Positions 22,228 through 33,200 of a stretch of 64,000 bases of DNA are shown here, piece after piece (the stretch's first letter is position 1; every line of letters begins with the position of its first letter). Source of the DNA: Chaetomium olivaceum (Eukaryota > Ascomycota > Sordariomycetes > Sordariales > Chaetomiaceae); NCBI GenBank assembly GCA_039881045.1, contig JAYWVB010000046.1, forward strand, positions 62,001-126,000. Direction: 5' to 3'. The position numbers were made by a program, and so were the translations under genes. The notes below the pieces were generated by a model, which saw nothing but the letters and a program-made list of their open reading frames with translations, was not told the DNA's origin and did not search any database.

Positions 22228-23112
22228 TTCGTCAAGAGGGTGCTATCACAAAAAAAAAACAAGATAATTTAAAGATTCATCATGGGGGGGAATTGGTTGT
22301 GATGGTTGGTTTCAGTTTGACGTAAATCACTGAATAATAAGCCAGGTTATCAGGGAACGCTTTAGCAGCCTAAACCCGCTAAGGGGTTTGCTAACGCCCA
22401 AGCATGTGCGCCCCGATCTAACGAGACCCAAGGCTGGGACAACAACCCATACTAAGAGCCTTGCTTTCGATGCCGGCGGTGATTCGCTGATGTGACTTAC
22501 CGCCCTGTTGTACAGCAAACGCCATGTGGAGACCTCTTGGCCTGTCGGTTGTCGCCCTGAACCGTCACACCGTGGACCCCTTGGAGTCGAGTTGGATTCG
22601 AGATGCGTTTGTGATTTGCTCCCCAAGATCTGGACACTGTCATGCCAGTCATGTTCACGTTTCCCGAAGGAGCCAATCGAGGTGCCGAGGGAAGGGTTTC
22701 AGGCCCAAACACGGCGAGACTCCGTTGTTGGGCTCCAGTTTTGGTCATCAGATGTACAGCTCAGAATTGAAACCCAACAAGGTACCCACGCACACCAGCT
22801 GCCAACGGTAGGCCTCCTGGCAAATGTAGGCCTCGTTGCAGGGCGGGCAATGACAAACGCAATGACACGAGCCCCTAGTTGCATGTTTGACCCTTGTTTG
22901 CTGAAAAGATAACGGAATCTTCCCCGGACTGCCTCCACCCGTGGGTGATATATCTGAGATCGCGGCCGCTTCCCCCTCTTTTTCATCAACTTGTGATACT
23001 CTCGGCATCTTACCACGGCGATTCGATTTTGCCGTGAGTCAGGGAACCGAGACGAAGCATTCTATCGATCTTCTAGCGAGTGTTGCCATCAAATCACCTA
23101 AACGTCACCAAC
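22228..23112. promoter_or_regulatory. Divergent promoter region of the GTPase pair
   Basis: 885 bp separate the two start codons, so the promoters must share this region. No strong TATA pair or duplicated promoter block was found by eye, and no open frame in it looks coding. Confidence 0.5.
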
Positions 23113-24405
23113 ATGGCTGGCCCCAGGAATGGCGGACGCCCGCCAACGCGGCCTCAAAATGGGGTTACCAACGATCAGCCTCACTCAGACACGGCCGAAT
23201 TCCCTGCCCTGACGTTAGTAACACATCCCCCGCTAGAATAATTAGATCATGGATTCTAACAGCTATCCAGGCCGAACGACGTCGTCATCGCGGTGATGGG
23301 AGTCACCGGGTCGGGCAAGACCACTTTCATCTCCCACTTTGCCCCAAGTGCACAGATTGGTCACGGCCTAGAATCATGTAAGCCGGCCCGGACAACTTCC
23401 ACTTCGGAAGTAACGATGAAAGACTAACAGAAGACAGGCACCTCCACCGTCAACATCCACAAAGCGACCATTGGGCAGGGCACCGTCTACCTGATCGACA
23501 CGCCCGGCTTCGACGACACGCACCGGTCGGACACGGACATCCTGCGCGAGGTGGCCAACTGGCTCAACTCGGCGTACCAGAGCCGCATCAAGCTCTCGGG
23601 CATCATCTACCTGCACCGCATCGTCGACAACCGCATGAGCGGGTCCGCCATGAAGAACCTGCGCATGTTCAAGCGCCTCTGCGGCGACGAGGCCCTCTCC
23701 TGCGTCGTCCTCGCCACCACCATGTGGAGCATGGTCTCGCCCGAGGACGGCGCCAGCCGCGAGCGCGAGCTGACCACCAAGCCCGAGTTCTGGGCCGGCA
23801 TGGTCGAGCGCGGCAGCACGGTGCTGCGGCAGGACAATGGCGCCGTGTCGGCCATGGAGATCATGCGGTATATCATGTCGCAGCGCCGCAAGATCGACTT
23901 GGACATCCAGAAGGAGATGGCCAGCGGCAAGACGCTGGACGAGACGTCCGCTGGGAAGGAGGTGCAGTCCGGCATGGAAGTGATGCGGCGCAAGCACGAG
24001 GCCGAGATGGCGGGGCTGCGGCGCGAGATGGAGGAGGCGCTGCGCGACCGCGACAAGGCCGCGCAGAAGGAGATCACGGAGCTTCGTAAGGATCTGGAGG
24101 AGAAGTTAAAGAAGGACCGGGCGGACCGCGACAAGATGCGCGTGACCCTCGAAGAGTTGCGGCAGCAGCGCGCCGAGGAGCTGGCAAAGGAGCGCGCCGC
24201 GGCCCATGAGCGGGAGCTGGAGTTGTCGAACAAGATGTACCAGGCGCAGTTGGATCGGGAGAAGGCGAATAACCAGGCGAATGAGTCGTTGATGGAGCTG
24301 AAGCTGCAGTTGGCGGTGAAGGAGGCGGAGAATACGCGGTTGGCGAGGGAGGCGGCTGAGGCGAGGGAGAGGAGTGAGGGTCAGCCTGGGTGTGTGGTGA
24401 TGTGA
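23113..24405 (+). CDS. AIG1-like P-loop GTPase with coiled coil and CaaX box (paralogue B)
   Basis: Three exons: 23113-23213, 23271-23377 and 23438-24405. The product is 391 aa in a continuous frame. A short polar leader is followed by the P-loop GVTGSGKTT (44-52), switch II DTPGFDD (90-96), and the same IIYLHRIVDNRMSGSAMKNL and VVLATTMW blocks as paralogue A. A charged coiled coil follows (about 215-375). The protein ends QPGCVVM. CVVM is a CaaX box with terminal Met, the type normally farnesylated, so this paralogue is predicted to be membrane-attached while paralogue A is not. Intron positions match the paralogue, which supports an inverted duplication of one ancestor. The G4 TKxD motif is not evident. 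The biological role is unknown. Confidence 0.88.
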
Positions 24406-24694
24406 TTTTTGGTTCTGCTTGTCAAGTGGGGTGTTGTCGTCTGGTACTCAGCTCTCACTGAAAGAGATTTTGAATTCTATTGTATGTAATGATTGATTAT
24501 TCACTCACAGGCTTTTCAGCCAGTTGATAACTATTTTGAACAATTCAATAAGTAAGCGTCTCAGTGAGGTCAGCGCTTGCTCGGACAACGAGGTTGGTAA
24601 AAGCGTATCAGAATGAAGTTTGTGAATACAGCGGAGTTACTTGTCCGGTCCCTGAACCGATATATGAGCGGGCACAATATACTATAAGAGTTAA
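24406..24694. other. Intergenic, A/T-rich
   Basis: Downstream of paralogue B and up to the second solo LTR. It is A/T-rich and probably includes the 3' UTR. No gene is seen. Confidence 0.4.
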
Positions 24695-24905
24695 TGTGAG
24701 GGATGAGCGATAGGGATCGCGAGGCTCAAAGGCACTGCAAGTACCACTCTATTCTGTTAATCGAAAGCTAAGAAAAAGAGAGAAAAGATTACAACACAGG
24801 GATGGGTCGTGGAATAAGTGTGGTGTGCGCACAGACCACTGCAGTATATGACCGGGAATGCGCATCCAACCCTAACCCAGGGCACCAGGCGCATTCTCCG
24901 TCACA
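24695..24905 (-). mobile_element. Solo LTR, copy 2 (211 bp, inverse orientation)
   Basis: This is the reverse complement of the element at 14253-14463, with a single C/T difference in 211 bases. It has the same TG...CA ends and its own perfect 5-bp target-site duplication, GTTAA (24690-24694 and 24906-24910). The different duplications show two independent insertions, and the near identity shows both are recent. At 211 bp it is shorter than the size usually needed to trigger repeat-induced point mutation (RIP), which may explain why it is not mutated. Confidence 0.88.
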
Positions 24906-24910
24906 GTTAA

Positions 24911-25723
24911 CGTCTTCTGAGATGGACTACCTTAGATTGCGATGTCAGGTCAACGGTGTTGTGACTTGTTCCAATTCCTAAGTATTATGAGTTCTCAACA
25001 GGCTGAAGGCACATAAGATAATTTGAATCATACCTTAGGTATAGATGACGGAGGAAAGAGGTATCTAAGGCAAGCCTAATTAGTCAAGATCGAATCTAAT
25101 ACCTCGGATAGAAACTTGAATTATTCATTGTATGAAACATAAAAGGGTTGAAGGTCAACTTAAACGTAGAATTAACACTTCACCGGCCGCGTAATAAAAT
25201 AAAAAATGAAGAAGGTGTGATACAGTAAAATGGAGGGCCCAGGGTTAGGGTTTAGGACCCCTGGGTAGGCACGTGAGTGCCCCGCATTTAGATTAGATAA
25301 GGAAGCATCGCGTGCAGCCTGCAGTGGAATTACTTCCACGGCAGCCATCGCGACACTTCCTTTCAAAAAAAATCGCCTTTATCACCTCTCTTCGTTGTTC
25401 ATAATTTCGGTCACCCCCTATTCAGATACTTCTTGTATCAAGGTGGCTACACAGAAAATAAACCCACTTTATAAATACTCTGCCTTCATTTTGATTTCTT
25501 TCTGTTTTCAAACAATCATGGCACTTTGTCGGTCTCCTCGACCGTGTAAGAGGTGCCGCCTGACCCTAACCCTAAGTACCGCGAGATCATCGTCTTTGTG
25601 AAGAGGACTTTATCTTATCGGCGGCCTGTGGGGAAATTTTTCCCATGGAATTAATGGCCCTGCCTCAAACTGGCATCAAGTTCCCAGCAAAGAAGCCCAG
25701 CCAAAGAGGACTGCTTGCCCACA
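24911..25723. other. A/T-rich intergenic stretch with telomere-like motifs
   Basis: About 800 bp, distinctly A/T-rich. It contains AGGGTTAGGGTTTAGG at 25241-25256 and CCCTAACCCTAA at 25564-25575, that is, two short telomere-like blocks in opposite orientation. No coding region is seen before the ATG at 25724. Confidence 0.5.
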
Positions 25724-26784
25724 ATGCCGCATAAGCATACACGGCGAGAGCAGGACGAGTCGACGTAAGGAATTGCCGCCTTACTAGGAACCATACTCTT
25801 TCGTATCTAATAACGTGCAGCTTCGACCTCCCTCCAACGCAACTCGCGAAACCGCTCCCCCCAACAACCATCTCCAAGAAGAAGGCGGCCGAAAAGAAGA
25901 CGGACGATGCCCAGAAGAAAAATGGCCAAAAGAGGAAACGTGGTGGGAAAGACGCCGACGATGCGCCGCGCGCCTTCAAGCGCCTAATGGCATTCGCCAG
26001 CGGCAAACCACAACGGTCCGGTCTCGACAACGGCGATGCCCCGAAAGGCAAGGGGAAGAAGAAGAACAAGAGCCAGGCGGAAGTCAAGCCCGCAGGCACA
26101 ACAACAAAATCCACAGCAAAGGGGGCAGCGGCGGCAGCAGAAACAAAAGCCCCCGATCCGTCCCCGAGAGAGGAGCTCAAGATCCGCCCTGGCGAGCGCA
26201 TCTCGGAATTCAACCAGCGCGTCGACGCCGCTCTGCCCATCAGCGGCCTGGTGAACAAGACGGTGAGGAACGGCAAGGACCCGCTCGGCCTCAAGGTCAA
26301 GCGCACAAAGAAGGAGCGCAAGATGCACAACATGTACGCCGAGTGGCGCGAGATGGACCGCAAGGTGCAGGAGCGCCGCGAGGAGGAGCGTGAGCTGGCC
26401 GAAGAGAAGGAGATGGACAACGAGGCTGCGGGCGTGTCGTGGAAGCTGGATATGGAGACGCAGGGGAAGAAGAAGAAGGGCAAGAAGGGGAAGAGGGGGA
26501 AGTACATTGGTGAGGAGGGCGGCCCGGAGAGGGATCCTTGGGAGGAGATCAAAAAGAAGAGGGGGGAGGCCAAGGTGGGGATTAATGAGGTCGCGCAGGC
26601 TCCGCCGGAGTTGAAGCTGCCCAAGAAGAACCTGCTCGTCCGCGGGGCGGCAGTGGCTGTGGAGAATATTCCCAAGGCGGCGGGTAGCTTGCGGCAGAGA
26701 GAAGAGTTGCAGGGGATTCGGGAGGAGGTGGTGGCATCGTATAGGAAGATGATGAGCGAGAGGAGACCTGTCGTGGGTACCTAA
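25724..26784 (+). CDS. Lysine-rich, probably nucleolar protein of unknown function
   Basis: Exon 1 is 25724-25764 and exon 2 is 25821-26784, with a 56-nt intron (GTAAGG...GTGCAG). The product is 334 aa. It starts MPHKHTRREQDESTFDLPPT, continues with a Lys/Arg-rich segment and the motif APRAFKRLMAFASGK, and then a Lys/Ala-rich linker. A conserved-looking block follows (PREELKIRPGERISEFNQRV to KVKRTKKERKMHNMYAEWRE), then a charged coiled coil and a C-terminal LRQREELQGIREEVVASYRKMM. The composition and the GERISEFNQRVD block suggest a ribosome-biogenesis or nucleolar factor, perhaps related to animal CCDC137. Relatives in other fungi are, as I recall, sometimes labelled urease accessory protein without clear reason. 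I do not assign a function. Confidence 0.82.
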
Positions 26785-27256
26785 ATGATCTACGTTTTGG
26801 TAGGTCGATACAAGTGAATATGGGGGTCACTGAATTGAAAATTAGAACCCACGAGTCATTCCGGAAAGGCCTTGGTTGTGATTTACAGTTGGATATGTGA
26901 TATGTTGTGGAAAGGACCAGACGACTTGCCCGCATTTCCATCATTTGAAGGCTCGCTGCGTTTTACTCAGCGCAGGCCCGTGCCGTTAAAGAACACCAAA
27001 AGTGGCGTCCCAGGTTTCATTGTGCAACGCCCCGACTCGGCGGCACCCTCCATACGCTCGGCACGGTACGTACCTTTCAAGCAAGCATTTGACGCACCCC
27101 ACCTCGCCTCTGCCCCTCCAAAAATCCTCCCGCATCATCGCGACTTTTCCTCAAAAATCTGCGACAAGAACGACGAGCATCAGCGTTCAATCCCCGCATC
27201 GACTCGCAATCGCTAAATTTTCGCCTATCGAGAATGAGACAAGGTACACCGCCATC
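26785..27256. other. Intergenic region upstream of tfc3
   Basis: 472 bp with the 3' UTR of the lysine-rich gene and the tfc3 promoter. No further feature is seen. Confidence 0.4.
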
Positions 27257-30200
27257 ATGAGCGGAGTTGGTTTAGAGGTCCTCCTAGAGGATCTCATTCC
27301 CGAGATTGCATATTCTGGAGAGAAAGGTGAGTCGCATGCTCTTGATCGATCCCCCTTCAGCACTATCAAATGCAAGCCGATATTATTTAAAGGAACTACA
27401 TTGGCGAATTAATCAGATCTAGAGTCGACGTTGTGCCGGATGGCGTACTTTTTCAATGGCTTTCAAGGTGAAACACCAGACATGCTAACTCAGCTGCAGG
27501 CGTTTCGATAACCGACCTGTTGAAAATTGTACGGCAATATCACCTTAGCCTCGAGGGGAAAGATGCGTCAACAGAAGGTGACGCAGCCGGGGGGTTGCAG
27601 ACACCAGTCAGCGACGCCGAATTCGAGAAATCACTTACAGATGCCGAAATGGCATCTGCCCGTTGGGCCTGGGACTGGCTACGTTCTCGACCACAGGTTC
27701 TCATCAACGGAAACAAGCGATGGAATCGGCTCGAGCTGAGCGAGGCCCTCGCCCTGCCAGATGCCGGCTCTATCGACCCAGCAATTGCCTCTGTTCCGAG
27801 CGAACCTCAAGCAACCCAACAAACCAAGGGCAAAAAGTCCAAAAAGACCCTCACCACAAGGCCCAGGATCTATCCTGCCGAGGATCTTGTCTGGCAGACT
27901 CTCACTCGTCATGGCGTCGACTATAAGCGCGTTCCGACTTTGGAATGGGCCTGCCTGCAGGGAGTCGCGTCAGCTAGGGCCGAGGGTATCCTCCAGAGCG
28001 ATCTCCGGCGACTTGTGGATCAAGACAAACGGTCCTTGCCGAAGCGAACAGATTCGCTTGCTCGAAAGGGATACATCGCTAAGCGGACGGTCGTTGTGCA
28101 GAAGATGAAGACGAGCAGATTGTGGTTGATTGACTTCGCCCCTCCCCTTGTCGAAGCAGAAACATGTGGTCTCGACTTGACCCCGGAAACCCTCAGCAAA
28201 AACCTTGAGCCCGTCCCCTGGCATCAGCGTTGGACAGGGAACAACATCGACATGGACGCACTCGGCAGGACCGCCGTGGGTGTCGTCAAGGCTTTCAACG
28301 TCATCCGGTACGCCGACCTACGGCTCAAGATGGGTGTTTCAGGGAAAAGATGGCAGATGAAGACGTTGGCCAAGAACTGCCAGCGTTTGGTTGATGTCGG
28401 CGTGTTGAAATACACAGCCGCCTCTTTCCCCGGTACACGCAAGGTCTTCAAAGACTGCCTCAAATTTGTGCGGGAACCTAATGCCGAAGAGTGGGACAAG
28501 TTTCTTGCTACTGGAAAGAAGACGTCCCTGTATTCGGACCCGACAAGGCATCGCGAGCCGAAACCAAATGCGCTTGCTCTCTATGGGAAACCGGGGGAGG
28601 GGGGGAGGGGAGCGGCGATGCCCGTTCCAAAGTAAAACGCATCTTCAACGGCTGGATCCCCGAGAAGCCTCTCGCCCAGACGGTCTTTGAAGTCATTCGG
28701 AGCGCCGGCCCAGAAGGCGCCTCCAACCCTCAGGTCAGCGTGGCCACAGTCGGCTACCAGCATCGTCGCTATCTATCGAGCTATCTCACTAAGGTTGCCG
28801 AAACCCAACAACCGCAGCATCTCAAGAAGTTCCAAGTCGTCAGCAAGCTTGTTCGCACGGGCAAAACTTCCGCCTACATGTTCTCTGCGCCCAATGCGAT
28901 AAGCCAGACCGCCCTTTCTCAGATTGACGAGGGTGAGGAGCCGGCACAAGATGCAGTAGCTGCCGAGAGCTCTTCCAACGCGACAACAACCAACCCTTAC
29001 GGCTTTGGCCAGATACGGCCCAAGGTTTTCAGTGCGGGCAAGGGCTTCTCACTTGAGGACATGTCTCGGGTCGCTAGGAGATCGAAGCCTTCATCGAAGC
29101 GGAAGCTTCTGCCTCGCATCAGACCTCAACATCTAGCTGCTGCCGAAGCTGCCGCCGAAGCCGCGGCGGCGACTGCAGCCGAAGTTGCTGCTGAGCTTGC
29201 TGCTGAGGTTGCCGCCGAAGCTACTGCGGAGACTCCCGCCGAAACTGCTCCTGAGGCTGCCGCCGAAGTTGTTCCTGACGTTGCTACCGCAGAGAACACC
29301 CCCCCCGCCGACTCGGGCAGCCAGTCGGCCGAGGTCAGTGGCAACGGATCTACAAAACGCCGCTTCGATGAAATGGATACCAGTGCCGAGGGCACCGAAC
29401 ACGGCACGGTTGAGCCATCAGATGACCAAGAAAAAGCCCCCTCGCCAGATCTCGCGACGGCCAACGAAACGGCCAGGGTGCGAACAAACGAGGAGCTGAT
29501 CTTGAACGTGCGGTACAACGACGTCATCGGGAAGCTACAGGTCCACCGTCAAGATCGCAGGCTCACTTTCTTGAGATCTGGACGAGGCATGAAAAAACCC
29601 GTCGTCATTCCCGTTGATGAGGGCCTCGCCGAACCGATCATACAAGATATTCCGGAGTCCGATGAGAAAAACTTGGTGGTCAATACTAGGCAAAAAGACG
29701 GGACCCAGACCCAGATATTTGTCTTCATCTTCAACAATGAAGGTCAAGACAACAACGCTGTTTGGATCCAAGAAGAAGTCACCAAAATGAGATCCCCCGA
29801 TTACCAACCGCCCACGCCCGAGGAGATTGCAGCGGCTTCCGAGGCAATCACAGCTGCGGCCGGTCTATCTGGAGCCGCTCGTGGTAAAGGCCGCGGAGGT
29901 GGTCGAGGCAAGGGCAAGAAGGGGCAGGCTCTACCCGCCGGAGCCAAACCATACGTCTGTGAAAAATGTGGTGGCGCCTGGAAGAACGATCTAGGCCTCA
30001 AATACCACGTGGAGAAGGCTCAAGTCCCTTGTAACCCCAGTTTCGACCCTACGATACTACTTGAGCGATCACGGAAGCGTCGCAAACCTTCTCCAGCCCC
30101 TCCGTCCGTTGCCGATTCTGAAGCCGGCGATGAAGAGCGCTCCGGACGCGTGCGCAAAGCGAAGGGTGGAAAGAAAGGCGAGAAGAGAGGTCCTCGGGTG

Positions 30201-33200
30201 CAACACAGAGTCCGTGCTGCTATGCGCTCTACGCAGGATCCAGCTCACCAGTTCCGTGGTCTCAAAATCCCTAATGTTGAGGACAGGGAGGGGCCAGCAG
30301 ATTGGGAACCAGAGCGCCCTAAGCGGATACTTATGGGTCCATCTGGATTCGAAGGACACGGTTCAATCGGGAAGAGCGTCCTCCCTACGGGCCCGTCACA
30401 TATATCCAGGCCTAGGGCACTCCCGAGCGTGGAATCTCGCCCTCTTACGAGCGGCGCTGCCTCATACCCTAGAAACTCGCTCGGCAAAATTGTCGCCCCT
30501 CAAAACAAACCAGTGGCGGTGGAGGAAGACACTTTCAACATGACGAGTGCCTACGAACCGTTAGAGCAAATACCTTCTCTGCCGACCGCCCCCGCAACGC
30601 CCTCGCGTTCCCGGGCTTCTGAAGATGCTCCGACGGTCAACGATACATACAACGACAAGCGATCTCCTCAGAATTTCCTCGACGGCTTCACCCTACGACC
30701 GACAAATGAAACACCTCGTTTCAACCGATACGAAAACGTCTCGCCGTCGAGACAGTCCCCCTCGGCAAGTCAGTCAGAACTGGCCCAGAGTGAATACCCA
30801 GACCTTCCCTATCAACAGAATGGGCAGGAGATTGGAAGAAGTTTCGAGGCAGAAACTCTAGCACCGCAGGACGACCCGAACCGGTATAAACCATTCACCC
30901 GCTCGTCAAACTACGACCGCATGACCAGCGATGCGAAGAGACGAACCGCCCAGGCTTTTGACATCATAACCTTTCTCCTGGAAAACAACCTTGGTGTGTT
31001 CCCAGGCGACAAGGCTCTGTTCTATGCCCTGACTAAGGTGTTCTTGAAGGAGTTCAGAAAACAGATGCCGCCTACCTGGAAAAATTGCACTAGTGCGGTC
31101 AAGGCACTCGAGACTCGCAAGCTCGCCGCCCTCCATACCCACATGCTCAAAACCGAAAGGGGCAGGCTGCAAACATGCACCTTGCTCATCCAAACCGGCG
31201 TGGACCCGAACGGAATTATTGCAACCAGGATGAAACAGAAGATGCGAGAGACCTACCCGGCCATCTTCATCCCGCCTGCCTTCTCCCCTACTCAGGAAGA
31301 GCTGGCCATGTTGCAGGAGCTCGACAGGAAAACCACGGACAGGGATAGTGTCAAGCCGAATGCCAACGGCCAAAAATTCCGCAGCAGGCGCAAGATCGAG
31401 GAAATCGAGGTGTTTGATGCTCCTTACTACATGGACACCGCTCCCGTTGCCGCGCCTAAGAGGGATCCTCTCTGGATTCGGGATACTGAGCGATTGGTGG
31501 ACGATGGATTCATTCCTCGAAAGGAGAAACGCCCAGCGGGCGACGACTTATCGGGGTCTTCGCAGAAGAAAGCGAGGACAGGCTTCCACGATGAGTACGA
31601 CGACATCCCAGTTGATCCTAGTATTCTTGGAGACTCCATGTCACAGTCGCAATACGAACATCGAGACGGTCCTTCGGTGCTTGAGGCAATCAAGGCGTAT
31701 AGCTTGATGCCGGCGAAACTGGGCCCGCGCGGCGGTCGGCGACGGTTGTCGTACCCGTACAAGCCATTGGCTAAATTACCCCCCGAGCTTGGTAGAGTCA
31801 GGAACCCTGGGTTGGGAACTTTGCCTGGCGGGTTCTTTGGCGAAGCTTCACCGACGACGACGATCCAGTTTGCTTCACCCGTGGTCCTGATCTTGGACCC
31901 CAACACCAGCCTGGAGGATGAAGTGCAGGAGGTTAAAGAAGACGAAAGCCAAAGCCAGACTACGAGCCGAGAGAGCACCGAGGATATTCTGGATGAAGTT
32001 GACGCAGAGGATGGCTCCGAGGAGGCAGTCGAGGTACCCAAGTCGTTCCGATTTGCCTGGCCCGCCGTTCTCGAGCCTGTGTCCAAGGGCACCTGGCCTG
32101 ATCATTCTCTTGGTTTCTTCGAACACTACGAAGGCAGCTTTACTCTCAACGGTTGGATGCCTAGCCTCAAGTGGCTCCAGCGTCAGAACTTCCCTACCAG
32201 CGCAGAGGAAATGGCGGAGAAGCAAAAGGCTGAGAAGATCCGACTGCGAGAGTGGGTCGACCGGGATTATGCCAGATTCTGTTCGATCATCAACCAGTGT
32301 GCAGGATGGGAACAGTCAAAGGCTGGCACGGCAGTTATGCTGGGCAGCAGTGTGTTCCCTGGCTACAACTTTATCAACGTCTCCTCGCCTCTATCAAGGA
32401 CGAACGCCCGGCCGATCACTCTGGGCTGGTCGGATGACACCCAGTATAACCTCGAGACGCTGCCATACGAAGATCTCGAAGACGACGATTACGACGATGT
32501 CGTCTACGTCGATGACGCAGAGAGGGCCGCCAGGGATGACGAGGCGTCACCGAAAAAGCGTCGTCTGCAGAAGGCCAATGGGGTCCAGGTCAAGCGGTTG
32601 CCTGGTAGGCCGCCTAAGCTCAAGCTTGCGGCCATCAAGACAATGCGCGAGCACACGGCATATCCGAAGACGGCGGACGAGTTCTTGCGGTACGATAAAG
32701 AGGACCTCGATTGGTCGAGCGAGAACGTCCGGCTCGCGGCGTTCATTGTGACGACTACTTTGCTTGGTGGCGTGGACAGAGTTGTGGATTGGGGGTTGAT
32801 GCTGAGGCTTGTGCCTGACCTGACGTGAGTTTACTGCCAGTTTCCTTGAGATGTGCGTTAGCTAACAGTCAGCAGTATTAGCCAGCTCCGCCACTACTGG
32901 TGTGCTCTGAAAAAAGACCGGTTGTCGACCATTGTCGGCCTGACAGAAAAGTTTCGGCGGGCGTTTCTCAGAGCGTACGAGAACAACGAGGTTCCGCCCA
33001 TTGACTTCAACAATATATTGGCATATGACTGGAAAGCCTTGATTAAGTGGACAACCAAGCTCGACATGGCCGAGTGGCGGATGCTGCCATCCACGCGTAG
33101 GGCGCTGGACAAAACCGTCACCGTGTCCAAGTTCAAGCACGGCAACCGCCCATGGAGGGAGGCTTTCTACCACCCCCAACGGTCCATATTCAACAAATTC

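Noticed and set aside
23374..23997. Open frames opposite GTPase paralogue B
   Set aside because: The plus strand carries P-loop and AIG1-like motifs. The antisense frames are codon-bias shadows.
25665..26675. 336-codon open frame opposite the lysine-rich gene
   Set aside because: Antisense shadow rich in Ser/Phe, complementary to Lys/Glu codons of the real gene.
27327..27499. Possible extra exon in tfc3 (about 27416-27470)
   Set aside because: Splice-like borders exist, but joining 27326 directly to 27500 gives a continuous winged helix, whereas an added exon would interrupt it.
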